Below are positions 7,003 to 8,728 of a stretch of 8,728 nucleotides of DNA, in pieces. The stretch covers positions 1 through 8,728 of the forward strand of contig JAPKEK010000061.1 of assembly GCA_028822125.1 (NCBI GenBank). Reading direction: 5' to 3'. The notes beneath the pieces are model-generated. The model was not told the DNA's origin. It saw only the letters and a program-made list of their open reading frames with translations, and ran no database searches. The DNA is from Pseudomonadales bacterium (GTDB lineage: Bacteria > Pseudomonadota > Gammaproteobacteria > Pseudomonadales > Azotimanducaceae). A program made the position numbers and the translations under genes. Position 1 is the first letter of the stretch; each line of letters starts with the position of its first letter.

Positions 7003-7043
7003 AAAAAAAATTACTCCACTATCTACCCGCAGGCTATTGTGGA
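7003..7043 (-). terminator. Possible rho-independent terminator after the isocitrate dehydrogenase gene
   Basis: On the minus strand TCCAC (7039-7043) pairs with GTGGA (7015-7019), extended by two A-T pairs beyond an A-A mismatch. Eight T residues follow (7003-7010), with four bases between stem and T-run. It lies just past the stop codon at 7056-7058. The stem is short and the loop long, so strength is uncertain. If real, it separates isocitrate dehydrogenase from tcyP. Confidence 0.42.
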
Positions 7044-7055
7044 TACCGGGGCCCG

Positions 7056-8728
7056 CTAGATGTCGCTTTGCCTCACTTTCTCCAGAATCTGATTAAAAAC
7101 GGTACTTGGCCGCATCGCCAGCTCGGCGAGATCTGGATCTGGGTAGTAATAGCCGCCTATATCCTGGGCAGGGCCCTGAGCAGCAAGAAGTTCAGCTACA
7201 ATTTCCTCCTCATTTTCAACAAGCATGGCTGCGACTTCAATAAAAACTTCTCTGAGCCTGGCATCAGCGTCCTGAGCTGCCGCCGCTTTTGCCCAATACA
7301 GGGCAAGATAAAAGTGACTACCCCGGTTATCAAGTTCATTCACAATCCTTGAGGGCGATTTATTTTCTTCAAGAAATTCAGCAATGGCCGCGTTCAGGGT
7401 ATCTGCAAGAATCTTGGCTCTGTGGTTATCAAAAGTATCCGCAAGGTGCTCAAGTGAGGCACCTAATGCCAGAAATTCTCCCAGCGAATCCCAGCGTAGA
7501 TGACCCTCTTTCTCAAATTGCTGAACATGTTTTGGCGCTGACCCACCAGCACCTGTTTCAAACAAGCCACCGCCATTGATCAGGGGTACAATCGATAACA
7601 TTTTAGCGCTGGTACCCAGTTCCATGATCGGGAACAAATCTGTCAAATAATCTCGCAGCACGTTACCGGTCACCGAGATTGTATTTTCACCTGCTCTAAT
7701 ACGTTTCAAAGAATGTCGAGTCGCCTGCGCCGGTGGCATAATCTGATAGTCAATTCCATCAAGATCGTACCCGGCCAGGTAATGTTCTATTTTAGCAATC
7801 AATGACGCATCATGGCCTCTGCCGGCATCCAGCCAGAATACTAATGGCCAACCACTGAGTCGGGCACGATTCACAGCCAGCTTCACCCACTCCTGTATAG
7901 CCTGGTCTTTTACTCTGCACAAACGCCAGATATCTCCTGATTCTACGTTGTGCTCGATTAATACAGCGCCTGAACTATCTACAACCGCGACTTTTCCCTC
8001 GCCGGATATCTCAAATGTAGTCCCATGAGAGCCATATTCTTCAGCTTTCTGCGCCATGAGCCCCACATTCGGCACAGAACCCATCGTACTGGGATCAAAG
8101 GCACCGTGCTGCCGACAGTCTTCAATGGTTTCGCCGTAGATACTGGCATAGCAGCGATCGGGAATAACGGCTTTCATGTCTTGTAAATTTCCCTGTGGAT
8201 TCCACATCTTGCCCGAATCTCTGATCGCCGCTGGCATAGACGCATCGACTATAATATCGCTGGGCACATGTAAATTAGTGATGCCTTTATCTGAATTAAC
8301 CATTGCCAGACTGGGGCCCTGCTGCAGGCATGCGTCTAGGTCCTGCTTAATCTCCAGACGTAGTTGAACAGGCAATGATGAAATCTTGTCATAGGCATCA
8401 CCGATACCATTATTAAAATCTACTTTTAAGCCCTCAAGTGCCTCCCTGTGCTTCTCGATTGCATCTGAATAATAGGCCTTCACGGCATGTCCAAACATGA
8501 TCGGGTCCGAGACCTTCATCATGGTCGCTTTGAGATGAAGTGACCAGAGAACGCCTTGTTTCTTTGCATCTTCGAGCTGTTCATCCAGGAACTTGCGCAA
8601 TGCGATCACATTCATGAACGAAGCATCGACCACTTCTCCTGTTTCTACCTTAACACCGGCAAGTAAGGTATGACTGACGCCTTTACCATCGGTATGCACG
8701 ATGCTGAGCTGGTCATCAGCGTCCAAGG
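7056..8728 (-). CDS. icd: NADP-dependent isocitrate dehydrogenase, monomeric type (5' end outside window)
   Basis: TCA-cycle enzyme that converts isocitrate and NADP+ to 2-oxoglutarate, CO2 and NADPH (EC 1.1.1.42) in the cytosol. 556 residues of the usual 740 or so are present; the reading frame is open to the window edge and its first full codon is TTG (Leu), not a start. Family-specific blocks include LHLKATMMKVSDPIMFGH, the AVIPDRCYA region, PHGTTFEIS-like YGSHGTTFEISGEG, FWLDAGRGHD, and the near-invariant GTSAKMLSIVPLINGGG followed by LFETGAGGSAPKHVQQF and LRWDSLGEFLALGASLEHL. This is the monomeric enzyme, unrelated in length and motif layout to the dimeric icd product of E. coli. The C-terminus GGYYYPDPDLAELAMRPS...FNQIL is intact. 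It is probably a separate unit from tcyP, given a 127-bp gap with a possible terminator. The product 2-oxoglutarate is the co-substrate of the oxygenase at 605, but nothing shows a specific link. Confidence 0.96.
   Translation of the reverse strand, partial: LDADDQLSIVHTDGKGVSHTLLAGVKVETGEVVDASFMNVIALRKFLDEQLEDAKKQGVLWSLHLKATMMKVSDPIMFGHAVKAYYSDAIEKHREALEGLKVDFNNGIGDAYDKISSLPVQLRLEIKQDLDACLQQGPSLAMVNSDKGITNLHVPSDIIVDASMPAAIRDSGKMWNPQGNLQDMKAVIPDRCYASIYGETIEDCRQHGAFDPSTMGSVPNVGLMAQKAEEYGSHGTTFEISGEGKVAVVDSSGAVLIEHNVESGDIWRLCRVKDQAIQEWVKLAVNRARLSGWPLVFWLDAGRGHDASLIAKIEHYLAGYDLDGIDYQIMPPAQATRHSLKRIRAGENTISVTGNVLRDYLTDLFPIMELGTSAKMLSIVPLINGGGLFETGAGGSAPKHVQQFEKEGHLRWDSLGEFLALGASLEHLADTFDNHRAKILADTLNAAIAEFLEENKSPSRIVNELDNRGSHFYLALYWAKAAAAQDADARLREVFIEVAAMLVENEEEIVAELLAAQGPAQDIGGYYYPDPDLAELAMRPSTVFNQILEKVRQSDI

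Noticed and set aside
7068..7579. Two plus-strand open frames opposite isocitrate dehydrogenase
   Set aside because: They are antisense to highly conserved enzyme sequence and resemble no family.
8724..8726. Start codon of isocitrate dehydrogenase at the window edge
   Set aside because: The codon is TTG read as an internal leucine; about 180 N-terminal residues of the family are missing, so the gene continues outside.

Overview
The window looks like a piece of a chromosome of moderate GC content, probably from a free-living, aerobic and possibly marine gammaproteobacterium. This rests on general resemblance only: a NupC-type nucleoside transporter, a TcyP/YdjN-type cystine symporter, a monomeric NADP-isocitrate dehydrogenase and a RocR-like REC-EAL protein. 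No rRNA or other taxonomic marker is present. I saw no insertion sequence, CRISPR array, tRNA, rRNA or phage gene.

Left part, plus strand (1-2806): the 3' half of a nupC-family gene runs, with a 14-bp gap, into an isopenicillin-N-synthase-like 2-oxoglutarate/Fe(II) oxygenase. After about 105 bp an MFS permease follows, starting at TTG. Close spacing and common direction suggest one transcription unit: nucleoside uptake, an oxidising enzyme, then a second transporter. A nucleoside- or base-modifying pathway is a reasonable guess, but it is inference from context only.

Middle, minus strand (2897-4091): a stand-alone REC-EAL protein (cyclic-di-GMP phosphodiesterase with a receiver domain) faces the MFS gene convergently. 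It is split by one frameshift at about 3882-3884. All receiver and EAL catalytic residues are preserved on the two sides of the break, so it is either a very recent mutation, a sequencing error, or (less likely) recoding.

Right part, minus strand (4219-8728): reading leftwards, a monomeric NADP-isocitrate dehydrogenase (5' end outside the window) ends in a plausible terminator. It is followed by tcyP (Na+/H+-coupled cystine symporter) with its own good ribosome binding site and a candidate -10 box. A cytochrome P450 starts 25 bp after tcyP and is probably co-transcribed with it. No ferredoxin or reductase partner for the P450 is in the window.

The most notable points are the NupC / 2OG-oxygenase / MFS cluster, the frameshifted but otherwise intact REC-EAL gene, and the tcyP-P450 pair, whose P450 has an unusually long B-C region.
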